Part shown: piece after piece, positions 8,074-15,384 of the stretch | Numbering within the stretch: the first letter of the stretch is position 1 | Layout: each line of letters begins with the position of its first letter | Assembly: GCA_046328125.1 (NCBI GenBank) | Contig: JAXLXF010000009.1 | Coordinates: forward strand, 124,001 to 188,000 | DNA from: JADZEM01 sp046328125 | GTDB taxonomy: Bacteria; Chloroflexota; UBA6077; JACCZL01 | Length of the DNA stretch: 64,000 nt | Reading direction: 5' to 3' | Program-made: the position numbers and the translations under genes | Notes under the pieces: generated by a model | Databases searched by the model: none | What the model was told of the DNA's origin: nothing | Seen by the model: only the letters and a program-made list of their open reading frames with translations

Positions 8074-10155
8074 GTGGCCCGAAACCGGGTCGGGCGCCCG
8101 TCGCTCCGCACGACGCTGCTGACGCTGCTGGTCGGGTTGCTGCTGGTCACTGTCCTCTCGCTGGCGACCGTGGCGCAGATGGGCGTGACGCGGATCGTGG
8201 ACGAGATGGAGAGCCGCTCGTTCACCGTCGGCGCGCTCGCCATCGGCACGCAGGTGGACGCGTTCTTCTCGCCAACGCTGCCGCTGCTGCAGGAGTCCGT
8301 CGAGCAGGTACAGCGGGGCCGCCTGCGGGTTGACGACACCGAGGAGCTGTCCGAGTATCTGGTGGGGCGGCTGCGTCGGAGCCGGAGCGTGGGCTGGCTG
8401 AGCTTCTCGCACCAGGCGACGGGCCAGTTCGTCGGGGCGTGGCGCCGGCCGGACGGGGCGATCGTCTTGAACCGCTCGCGGCCGGACGTGGACGGGGGGA
8501 AGCCGTTTGAGGTGGAGGTGACACCGGACGGGCGGCGGGTGCCGTTCTATCGCGATCTGCCGGGCGGCTACGACCCGAGAACGCGTCCCTGGTATCAGCA
8601 GGCGACCGCCAGCGACGGCCCGATCTGGACCGAGCCGTTCCTGTTCAACGAGGGCGCATACGGGGTGACGGCGGCGGTGGCGCTGCGGGAGCCGGTCACG
8701 AACCGGCTGCTGGGGGTGTTCACGGCGGACTTCTTCCTGGACGACATCTCGCGGTTCCTGGCCGAGACGGCTCGGGCGACGAGCATCGGGAGCGTGCGGC
8801 TGATGGTGCTCTCGCGGGCCGGGGTGGTGGTGGCGGACTCGGTGGGGCAGCCGGACGGCGACGCAAACCTGCTGGCGAGTCAGGGCGGCCTGGTGCTGCC
8901 GGGCGGCTTCGGGGCACTGTCCGGGGATCGGCCGGTGGCGGTCAGCTTCCCGGCGAACGGGGTCCAGTACGTCGGAGCGTTCAAGATCGTGGGGTCGGCC
9001 GGGGGGCCGGAGTGGATCGCGGCGATCTTGATGCGCGAAGACGAGGTGCTCCAGGTGGTCAACGCGACGCGGCGGCAGGTGATCGTGCTGGGGGTGCTGC
9101 TGCTGAGTGTGGCGGTGGTGCTCGGGTCGGTGGTGGCGCACAAGGTCTCAGTGCCGCTGAACGTGGTGGCGAGAGACCTGGAGCAGATCGGGCGGTTCGA
9201 GCTGTCGCCGGAGGCGTCGCCGTCGTCGTTCGTGCAAGAGATCGCGGTGGTGGGCACGTCGGTGGACCGGATGAAGGCGGGGCTGCGGTCGTTCGCGCGC
9301 TACGTGCCGACGGAGGTGGTGGGCGACCTGTTGGCGCACGGCGAGGACGCGCGGCTGGGAGTGCAGTACCGACGGATGACGATCCACTTCTCGGACGTGG
9401 AGGGGTTCAGCCGCATCGCGGAGCAGCTGCCGCCGGACGAGCTGATCGCGCAGTTGAGCGAGTACCTGCGGGCGATGACGGCGATCTTGCGGGAGGAGCA
9501 CGGCTCGATCGACAAGTTCCTGGGGGACGGCATCCTGGCGTTCTTCAACGCGCCGCACGACGTGCCGGACCACGTGCGGCGGGCGTGTCGAGCGGCGGTG
9601 CGGTCGATCGAGCAGCTGGCGGAGCTGAACCGGGCCTGGGAGGCGGAGGGGCGGTCGGCGTTCCACATCCGGATCGGCCTGCACGTGGGCGAGACGCTGG
9701 TGGGGAACGTCGGGACGCCGGAGCGGTTCGACTACACGGTGGTGGGCGACGCGGTGAACCTGGCCTCGCGGCTGGAGTCGCTGAACAAGCTGTACGGGAC
9801 GGTGATCCTGGCGACGGACGAGGTGCGGCGGGAGGCGGGCGACGGGTTCGAGTGGCGGACGCTGGACCGGGTGGCGGTGGTGGGGCGGGCGAGCGTGACG
9901 CTGGTTTGCGAGCTGCTGGGTGAGGCGGGCCGAGTGCCGTCGCACGTGCTGGACGCGCGGGACGTCTACGAGCGGGCGCTGAAGGCGTACGTGGCCGGCG
10001 ACTTCCGGACGGCGGCGGACGGCTTCCACCGAGCGTCCGTGTTGTGGCCGGACGACCACGCGGCGGTGGAGATGGCGGCCCGAGCCGAGGATCTGGCGCA
10101 GGAGCCGACGCCGGCCGACTGGAGCGGGGTGTACGCGCAGCTGTCGAAGCTGTGA
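8074..10155 (+). CDS. Membrane class III adenylate/guanylate cyclase with extracellular dCache-like sensor
   Basis: 693 residues from the GTG at 8074 (GGAGAG seven bases upstream; a GTG at 8059 has no such site). Order: membrane helix (about 10-35), a 280-residue extracytoplasmic region with RPWYQQATASDGPIWTEPF typical of dCache sensors, second helix (IVLGVLLLSVAVVLGSVVAH), HAMP-like linker, and a class III cyclase domain. Catalytic residues are visible: metal-binding Asp in HFSDVEGF (about D441) and DKFLGDG (D485), base-selecting Lys (K481) and Asp (D559), and transition-state Asn and Arg in GDAVNLASR (N562, R566). Lys plus Asp fits ATP as substrate. A TPR-like tail follows. Role: converting an outside signal to cAMP. 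Confidence 0.9.
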   Translation: MARNRVGRPSLRTTLLTLLVGLLLVTVLSLATVAQMGVTRIVDEMESRSFTVGALAIGTQVDAFFSPTLPLLQESVEQVQRGRLRVDDTEELSEYLVGRLRRSRSVGWLSFSHQATGQFVGAWRRPDGAIVLNRSRPDVDGGKPFEVEVTPDGRRVPFYRDLPGGYDPRTRPWYQQATASDGPIWTEPFLFNEGAYGVTAAVALREPVTNRLLGVFTADFFLDDISRFLAETARATSIGSVRLMVLSRAGVVVADSVGQPDGDANLLASQGGLVLPGGFGALSGDRPVAVSFPANGVQYVGAFKIVGSAGGPEWIAAILMREDEVLQVVNATRRQVIVLGVLLLSVAVVLGSVVAHKVSVPLNVVARDLEQIGRFELSPEASPSSFVQEIAVVGTSVDRMKAGLRSFARYVPTEVVGDLLAHGEDARLGVQYRRMTIHFSDVEGFSRIAEQLPPDELIAQLSEYLRAMTAILREEHGSIDKFLGDGILAFFNAPHDVPDHVRRACRAAVRSIEQLAELNRAWEAEGRSAFHIRIGLHVGETLVGNVGTPERFDYTVVGDAVNLASRLESLNKLYGTVILATDEVRREAGDGFEWRTLDRVAVVGRASVTLVCELLGEAGRVPSHVLDARDVYERALKAYVAGDFRTAADGFHRASVLWPDDHAAVEMAARAEDLAQEPTPADWSGVYAQLSKL

Positions 10156-10203
10156 CCCCCTCACCCCCCGACCCCCTCTCCCTTGCGAGGGCGAGGGAGA
10201 GAC
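10156..10203. repeat. C-rich dispersed repeat with small hairpin
   Basis: Starts at the cyclase stop codon: a CCCCTCACCCCCCGACCCCC stretch followed by TCTCCCT...AGGGAGA arms. It belongs to the family also seen at 13972, 25263, 38006, 43919 and 51006. The hairpin could act as a transcription terminator for the cyclase gene. The remainder of the gap to hsdM (10204-10416) shows no gene. Confidence 0.6.
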
Positions 10204-10416
10204 GGAGTGGCGGTTGCAGGAGGGGTTGCCCAACACGTCGCGATGGAGCATGATGCGCACGCAGAATCGGCGAGAGTGTCGGCGGCCGGCGGCGGTGAAG
10301 AGCGGGGCGGGCGGCCCGGTGGATGGCGGCGACGGTGACGAAGAAGCGGGACCGCGAGTGGGCGGGGGCGACGGGCAAGGGCGTGAGGTGACAGAGGACG
10401 TGCAGGGGCAGGCAGC

Positions 10417-12573
10417 ATGAGCGTCGAGCGGTTCGGCGAGAAGGTCAGCTTCATCTGGAGCGTGGCGGACTTGCTGCGCGGGCCGTACCGACCGCCGCAG
10501 TACGGCGAGGTGATGCTGCCGCTGACGGTGCTGCGACGGCTCGACTGCGTGCTGGCCGAGACGAAGCCGGCGGTGCTGGCGCTGGCCGAGACGTTGAAGG
10601 ACGCGCCCCCGAACGTGAAGGAGCTGCGCCTGAACCGGGCGGCGGGTCAGCAGTTCCACAACACGAGCCGGCTCGACCTGACGGCCATCGTGGGGCAGCC
10701 GGACCAGATCGCGGACAACCTGTCGGCGTACATCAGAAGCTTCTCGCCGAAGGCACGGCAGTTCCTGGAGCACTTCGGGATCGAGGAGCAGATCCAGACG
10801 CTGATCGACCACGACCGGCTGTATCTGGTGCTGCGGAAGTTCGTGGAGCTGGACCTGCACCCGCGCTCGGTGTCGAACATCGAGATGGGGTACGTCTTCG
10901 AGGATCTGATCCGGCGGTTCAGCGAGCAGCGAAACGAACAGGCCGGCGACCACTTCACGCCGCGCGAAGTGATCCGGCTGATGGTAAATCTGATCTTCTC
11001 GCCGGACATGGCGGAGCTCTCGACGCCGGGGATCGTCAAGACGTTGTTCGACCCGGCCTGCGGGACCGGCGGGATGCTCTCGGTGGCCGACGCGTACATG
11101 CACGAGCTCAATCCCGGCGGGAAATTGATCCTGTCCGGGCAGGAGGTCAACCCGGCCTCGTACGCGATCTGCGGCTCGGACATGCTGATCAAGGGCCAGG
11201 AGATCGACCGCGTTCGGCTGGGCGACAGCTTCACGAACGACGGGCACGAGGGCCGGCGGTTCGACTACATGCTGGCGAACCCGCCGTTCGGGGTGGACTG
11301 GAAGGTCCAGCAGGCGCGGCTGACGGAGGAGCACAAGACACGAGGCTTCGCGGGGCGGTTCGGGGCGGGGCTGCCGAGGGTGAACGACGGCTCGTTCCTG
11401 TTCCTTCAGCACATGCTCTCGAAGCGGCAGCCGACATCAGCGGGCGGGACCAGACTGGGGATCGTGTTCAATGGCTCGCCGCTGTTCACGGGCGACGCGG
11501 GATCGGGCGAGAGCAACATCCGGCGCTGGATCGTCGAGCAGGACTGGCTGGAGGCGATCGTCGCGCTGCCGGACCAGCTGTTCTACAACACGGGCATCTC
11601 GACGTACGTCTGGATCGTGACGAACCGGAAGGAACGGGAGCGGCAGGGGAAGATCCAGCTGATCGACGCGACCGGGATGTTCAAGAAGATGCGGCGGAGC
11701 CTGGGGAACAAGCGGAACGAGATCGCGGACGAGCAGATCGCGGAGATCACGACACTGTACGGCGACTTCCAGGCTGGCGAGCTGGTGCGGATCTTCGACA
11801 ACGAGGATTTCGGGTACCGGAAGATCACGGTGGAGCGGCCGTTGCGGCTGAGCTTTGCGGCGACGCCCGAGCGGATCGCGCGGCTGTGGGAGCAGAAGGC
11901 GTTCCGGGAGCTCGCGCCGGAGCGGGTGGCGAAGGGGCGGCGGAAGCGGTCGGCCGGGGCGAAGCTCCAGGAGGAGTTTGGCGGGCGCAATGAATTAGGG
12001 CGCAATTCATTGCGCCCCTACCAGGACGGCGACGGGGAGCAGGGAGCGGGGCTGGAGCTGGGGCCGGATGGGGCGGTGATGGAGGCGACGGCGGAGCAGG
12101 CGACGATCCTGGCGGTGGTGCGCGCGTTGCCGGCGGGGCGAATGGACGACCGGGCGGCGTTCGAGCGGGAGCTGGAGACGGCGGCTCGACGGCGAGGCGT
12201 GAAGCTGGCGGCGCCGGTGCGGAAGGCGATCCTGGCGGCGCTGGGCGAGCGGGACGAGACGGCGCAGGTCTGCCGGGATGCGAAGGGCGAGCCGGAGGCC
12301 GATCCGGAGCTGCGGGACACCGAGAACGTGCCGCTGAAGGAGGACGTGGACGCCTACTTCGCGCGGGAGGTGGCGCCGCACGTGCCGGATGCCTGGGTGA
12401 ATCGGGCGGTCGTGGACGAGCGAGACGGCCAGGTGGGGAAGGTGGGGTACGAGATCAACTTCAACCGGTACTTCTACCGGTACGTGCCGCCGCGCCCGCT
12501 GGAAGAGATCGAAGCGGAGATGAAGGTGCTGGAGCGGGAGATCGTGGATCTGCTGCGCGAGGTGGCAGGGTGA
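10417..12573 (+). CDS. hsdM: Type I restriction-modification system, DNA methyltransferase subunit
   Basis: 718 residues, ATG start. Adds methyl groups to adenine N6 in the site chosen by HsdS. An N-terminal helical HsdM region precedes the methylase domain: GDHFTPREVIRLMV, motif I DPACGTGGM near residues 212-220, and motif IV NPPF at 288-291, the signature of N6-adenine enzymes. It exceeds the common length of about 500 because of a C-terminal extension (about 540-718) rich in charged helices. Residues about 523-535 (GRNELGRNSLRPY) are encoded by a dispersed palindromic repeat inserted in frame at the extension boundary. The stop overlaps the hsdS GTG start by four bases. Confidence 0.95.
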   Translation: MSVERFGEKVSFIWSVADLLRGPYRPPQYGEVMLPLTVLRRLDCVLAETKPAVLALAETLKDAPPNVKELRLNRAAGQQFHNTSRLDLTAIVGQPDQIADNLSAYIRSFSPKARQFLEHFGIEEQIQTLIDHDRLYLVLRKFVELDLHPRSVSNIEMGYVFEDLIRRFSEQRNEQAGDHFTPREVIRLMVNLIFSPDMAELSTPGIVKTLFDPACGTGGMLSVADAYMHELNPGGKLILSGQEVNPASYAICGSDMLIKGQEIDRVRLGDSFTNDGHEGRRFDYMLANPPFGVDWKVQQARLTEEHKTRGFAGRFGAGLPRVNDGSFLFLQHMLSKRQPTSAGGTRLGIVFNGSPLFTGDAGSGESNIRRWIVEQDWLEAIVALPDQLFYNTGISTYVWIVTNRKERERQGKIQLIDATGMFKKMRRSLGNKRNEIADEQIAEITTLYGDFQAGELVRIFDNEDFGYRKITVERPLRLSFAATPERIARLWEQKAFRELAPERVAKGRRKRSAGAKLQEEFGGRNELGRNSLRPYQDGDGEQGAGLELGPDGAVMEATAEQATILAVVRALPAGRMDDRAAFERELETAARRRGVKLAAPVRKAILAALGERDETAQVCRDAKGEPEADPELRDTENVPLKEDVDAYFAREVAPHVPDAWVNRAVVDERDGQVGKVGYEINFNRYFYRYVPPRPLEEIEAEMKVLEREIVDLLREVAG
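11983..12021. repeat. 39-bp palindromic repeat inside hsdM, in frame
   Basis: A 39-base copy of the GGGCGCAATGAATT / AATTCATTGCGCCCC repeat family lies within hsdM. Its length is 13 codons, so the reading frame is kept. The right arm is almost identical to the arms of the copy at 1198-1259. It adds a hydrophilic peptide between the methylase core and the C-terminal extension. Confidence 0.88.
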
Positions 12574-13967
12574 CGGTCGAGGCGGAGCTGCCGTCCGTCG
12601 CCGAGCTTGGCGAGAGTGCCGAGGTTCGGGGGTGGCGGCGCTACCCGGCCTACAAGGACTCGGGCGTGCCCTGGCTCGGCGAGGTGCCGGCGCACTGGGA
12701 CGTCAAGCGGCTCCGGTTTCTGGCCGAGGTCCGGACTGGAGTCACCAAAGGGAGAGATCTGGGCGAGAAAGATACGGTGAGCGTCCCATACATGCGGGTG
12801 GCGAATGTCCAGGACGGCTACCTGGATCTCAGCGACGTTGCCCAAGTCGAAGTGCTGCCTGATGAAGTGCGGCGCTTCTCTCTGCGGCCCGGCGATGTCC
12901 TGATGAACGAGGGCGGCGACAACGACAAGCTCGGCCGGGGCACCGTCTGGGAAGGGCAGATTGACCCTTGCCTGCATCAGAATCACGTCTTCGCAGTGAG
13001 GCTCGACGACGCAGACGACGCCAGATGGATCAGCGCAGCCACGTCAGCGACCTATGCCCGGCATTACTTCATGGTACGGGCGAAGCAATCTACGAATCTC
13101 GCGTCGATCTCAGGGACGAACGTCAAGGAGTTTCCAGTCGTCCTGCCGCCAAAGGCTGAACGTCGGGCCATCTTGCGGCATCTCGCACACGAGACAGCAC
13201 GGATTGACGCGCTGGTGGAGAAGAAGCGGCGGCTGCTCGGGTTGATCGAGGAGAAGCGGGCGGCGCTGATCAGCCACGCGGTCACCAGGGGGCTTGACGC
13301 GAGCGTGCCGATGAAGGACTCTGGCGTCGAGTGGCTGGGGCAGGTACCGGCGCATTGGGAAGTGAAGCGGCTCCGATTCCTCGTCCCCGAGGTAACCGTC
13401 GGTATCGTCGTCACGCCCGCGCGGTACTACGTCGATGAGGGCGTTCCTGCTCTGCGGTCCTTGAACGTGCGTGATGGCCGGCTGCGGGACTCCGATCTCG
13501 TTTACATGAGCCCTGAGAGCAATGAGATTCATCGGAAGTCTAGGCTGTCAGTTGGCGACCTCGTGTGTGTCCGCAGCGGGCAACCTGGCGCAACCGCAGT
13601 CGTTGACGAACGGTTCGATGGAGCGAATTGCATTGACCTCATCATCGTGCGGCAGTCAAAACGTATCGTTTCTGAGTTTCTCGCGTACGTCGCCAATTCC
13701 TCAATGGCAAAGGTGCAGTTCGAGCATGGGTCGGATGGTGCACTCCAGCAGCACTTCAATGTCGAAACCGCCAAGAGTCTGCTCGTCACGGTACCGCCCG
13801 TCGCCGAACAGAAGGCCATTGTTGAGTACGTTGCACACGAGACGACTCGGCTGGACGAACTGGCTGGGAGGGTCAGGCGGCACGTCGAGCTGCTGGGGGA
13901 GTACCGGACGGCGCTAATCTCGGCTGCGGTGACGGGGAAAATCGACGTGCGCGAGGCGACGCGGTAG
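12570..13967 (+). CDS. hsdS: Type I restriction-modification system, specificity subunit
   Basis: 465 residues, GTG start overlapping the hsdM stop. HsdS recognises a bipartite DNA site and docks HsdM and HsdR. Two target-recognition domains are visible, each opened by the same box: KDSGVPWLGEVPAHWDVKRL at about residues 29-48 and KDSGVEWLGQVPAHWEVKRL at about 250-269. Each is closed by a helical spacer, RLLGLIEEKRAALISHAVT and ELLGEYRTALISAAVTGKID. Base composition inside the recognition domains is less GC-rich than in the neighbours, as is common for horizontally exchanged specificity domains. The last codons (AAVTGKIDV) are duplicated at the end of a broken toxin gene at 15003-15032. Confidence 0.95.
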   Translation: MTVEAELPSVAELGESAEVRGWRRYPAYKDSGVPWLGEVPAHWDVKRLRFLAEVRTGVTKGRDLGEKDTVSVPYMRVANVQDGYLDLSDVAQVEVLPDEVRRFSLRPGDVLMNEGGDNDKLGRGTVWEGQIDPCLHQNHVFAVRLDDADDARWISAATSATYARHYFMVRAKQSTNLASISGTNVKEFPVVLPPKAERRAILRHLAHETARIDALVEKKRRLLGLIEEKRAALISHAVTRGLDASVPMKDSGVEWLGQVPAHWEVKRLRFLVPEVTVGIVVTPARYYVDEGVPALRSLNVRDGRLRDSDLVYMSPESNEIHRKSRLSVGDLVCVRSGQPGATAVVDERFDGANCIDLIIVRQSKRIVSEFLAYVANSSMAKVQFEHGSDGALQQHFNVETAKSLLVTVPPVAEQKAIVEYVAHETTRLDELAGRVRRHVELLGEYRTALISAAVTGKIDVREATR

Positions 13968-13971
13968 AAGA

Positions 13972-14016
13972 GGCCCCACCCCCCGACCCCCTCCCCATTG
14001 CGATGGAGAGGGGGAG
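13972..14016. repeat. C-rich/G-rich dispersed repeat
   Basis: Short copy of the CCCCACCCCCCGACCCCCTCC...GGAGAGGGGGAG family immediately after hsdS. Its CTCCCCATTGCGATGGAGAG core can fold into a short hairpin. It separates hsdS from the antitoxin gene and contains an in-frame ATG at 14003 that I reject as that gene's start. Confidence 0.7.
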
Positions 14017-14038
14017 CCGGCCAGGAAGGAGAGCGAGG

Positions 14039-14254
14039 ATGGCGACGACCAGAGAGGAGCTCCACAAGCTGCTGGACGAGCTCGCGGACGACCGGCTCGA
14101 CGAGGCGAGGATGGCGCTCGCGCTCCTGAACGTCCCTGAGGTGGACGAGCCGCTCACGGAGGAGGAATTGGAGTCCATCCGCGAGGGCCGCGCCGCCTAC
14201 GCGCGGGGCGAATACGTCACCAATGACGAGTTGAAGCGCCGGATGGGATGGTGA
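14039..14254 (+). CDS. Antitoxin of the intact RelE/ParE-type pair in the hsd locus
   Basis: 71 residues. The start at 14039 has AAGGAG seven bases upstream and aligns with the start of the paralogue at 14706; an upstream in-frame ATG lies in a dispersed repeat. The protein is helical (MATTREELHKLLDELADDRL) followed by PLTEEELESIREGRAAYARG, the pattern of short antitoxins in this genome. It overlaps the toxin start by seven bases. Position between hsdS and hsdR makes it part of the restriction locus, where such modules often help maintain the locus. Confidence 0.85.
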   Translation: MATTREELHKLLDELADDRLDEARMALALLNVPEVDEPLTEEELESIREGRAAYARGEYVTNDELKRRMGW

Positions 14255-14514
14255 AGCGCGAGCTTCGATGGTCGCCGCCGGCGGAGCGCGATCTGACACG
14301 GATTCGGCGGCATAGCCCTCCGGTGGCCCTGCGCATCTTCCAATCCGCCACGCAGTACGCCGAAACCGGGCACGGCGACGTCGTGAAGCTCGCCGGCCAG
14401 GGCAGACTGTACCGACTCCGCGTGGGGAACTGCCGGGTCATCTTCACCTACGAGGATAGCGATCTGGTGGTGCTCGCGCTGCGCGTGCTGAACCGGCGCG
14501 ACGCCTACCGGTAG
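14248..14514 (+). CDS. RelE/ParE-superfamily toxin in the hsd locus
   Basis: 88 residues. Conserved features are the N-terminal helix ending RWSPPAERDLTRIRRH, the central KLAGQGRLYRLRVGNCRVIF and the terminal strand ALRVLNRRDAYR, all matching RelE-type mRNA interferases and the toxin at 4810. ATG start lies inside the antitoxin's last codons. The gene appears intact and should be neutralised by the upstream antitoxin. Whether it acts on mRNA or gyrase cannot be read from sequence. Confidence 0.87.
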   Translation: MVKRELRWSPPAERDLTRIRRHSPPVALRIFQSATQYAETGHGDVVKLAGQGRLYRLRVGNCRVIFTYEDSDLVVLALRVLNRRDAYR

Positions 14515-14705
14515 GCACCCACGCGAGCGGCAACAATGGGCTCATCCCCAGTGCGCGACGCGCGTCAAGGGGGTGCGGCATGAGCCGTTGCCGGGGCCAG
14601 CCCGTCCGGGAGTGGGCCGCGCGCTCGGCCCGCTGCCGCGCCGTGTCATGGCAGTGACCAGAGGGCGGACGCTGCGAGTCAGACGAGCGAGGAAGGATCG
14701 TGCCG

Positions 14706-14921
14706 ATGGCAATGACGAGAGAGATGCTTCGGAAACTGCTTGACGACATCCTGGACGATCGCCTGGATGAAGCCGGTGCCGTGTTGAGCCTGTTGAACGT
14801 CCCGGACGACGACGAGCCTCTGACCGCGGAGGAGTTGGAATCCATTGCCCGGGGTCGGGAAGCCTACCGGCGTGGTGAGACTATCCCCGACGAGGTTGTC
14901 AGGCGCGAGCTCGGTCTGTGA
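14706..14921 (+). CDS. Antitoxin of the broken second pair in the hsd locus
   Basis: 71 residues. Start chosen at 14706 because MAMTREMLRKLLDDILDDRL then lines up with the antitoxin at 14039, and GAGGAAGG lies nine bases upstream; a GTG at 14700 is too close to it. The C-terminal half, PLTAEELESIARGREAYRRG, is very close to the first antitoxin, so the two modules are paralogues produced by duplication or repeated acquisition. Its stop overlaps a GTG that begins a truncated toxin. It may now be an orphan antitoxin or may cross-neutralise the toxin at 14248. Confidence 0.82.
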   Translation: MAMTREMLRKLLDDILDDRLDEAGAVLSLLNVPDDDEPLTAEELESIARGREAYRRGETIPDEVVRRELGL

Positions 14922-15067
14922 CGCGAGCGGAGGAGTGGCGCCGTCGGGCTCGGGACGATCTCCGCGAGATCCAGCGGCATGACGCCGACCAGGCTCGGCG
15001 AATCGTAGCGGCGGTGACGGGGAAGATCGACGTACACAGTGAAGATACAGGAGACACGATCCGGTAG
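14918..15067 (+). pseudogene. Truncated RelE/ParE toxin fused to a copy of the hsdS 3' end
   Basis: 49 codons beginning with a GTG in the preceding antitoxin stop. Residues 1-31 (TRAEEWRRRARDDLREIQRH and on) match the two N-terminal helices of RelE/ParE toxins. From residue 32 the peptide reads AAVTGKIDV, and the DNA (GCGGTGACGGGGAA..ATCGACGT) is nearly identical to the last part of hsdS at 13923-13948. The catalytic strands of the toxin are therefore missing. It looks like a recombination scar between a toxin gene and a former second hsdS gene. It is too short for a functional interferase. Confidence 0.75.
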
Positions 15068-15099
15068 CCGGGGCGCGCCCCTCTACGGTGTCGGATGAT

Positions 15100-15279
15100 C
15101 TACTGCTGTGGCGGGCTCGACCGCTTAGCATCCTCTCGGACAACTTGCTCGATCAACTGGTCCAGGAGGCTGGACTTCCCTTCCCGGCGCAGAGCATCGG
15201 CGAATTCCTTTGTGATCCGAATCCGTTTCGGCGTGTCGACGCGCTCATAGATGCCGGGGCGGATCTCTCTCAACGCCAT
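15100..15279 (-). CDS. Small hypothetical protein, antisense within the hsd locus
   Basis: 59 residues, ATG start with a weak GGGGAT site. The peptide is hydrophilic and helical: MALREIRPGIYERVDTPKRI, then ITKEFADALRREGKSSLLDQ and a basic, Gln-ending tail. No family is recognised. It lies between the broken toxin remnant and hsdR, on the opposite strand and divergent from hsdR, a position where small regulators of restriction genes can occur; that role is speculation. A long open frame continues upstream through hsdR but there it is only the antisense shadow of that gene. Confidence 0.45.
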   Translation of the reverse strand: MALREIRPGIYERVDTPKRIRITKEFADALRREGKSSLLDQLIEQVVREDAKRSSPPQQ

Positions 15280-15384
15280 GCCGGATCCCCAGGCTGGTCG
15301 CCGCCGCTCGTGATAAGGCGGACCTGACGAGCCAGATTCACCATCGCGCGCTATCATAGCTCGGATGACACACGGGGGACGACG

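Noticed and set aside
9148..11412. Long minus-strand frame (754 codons) across the cyclase and hsdM
   Set aside because: It spans two real genes on the other strand and has His/Arg-rich composition without any motif.
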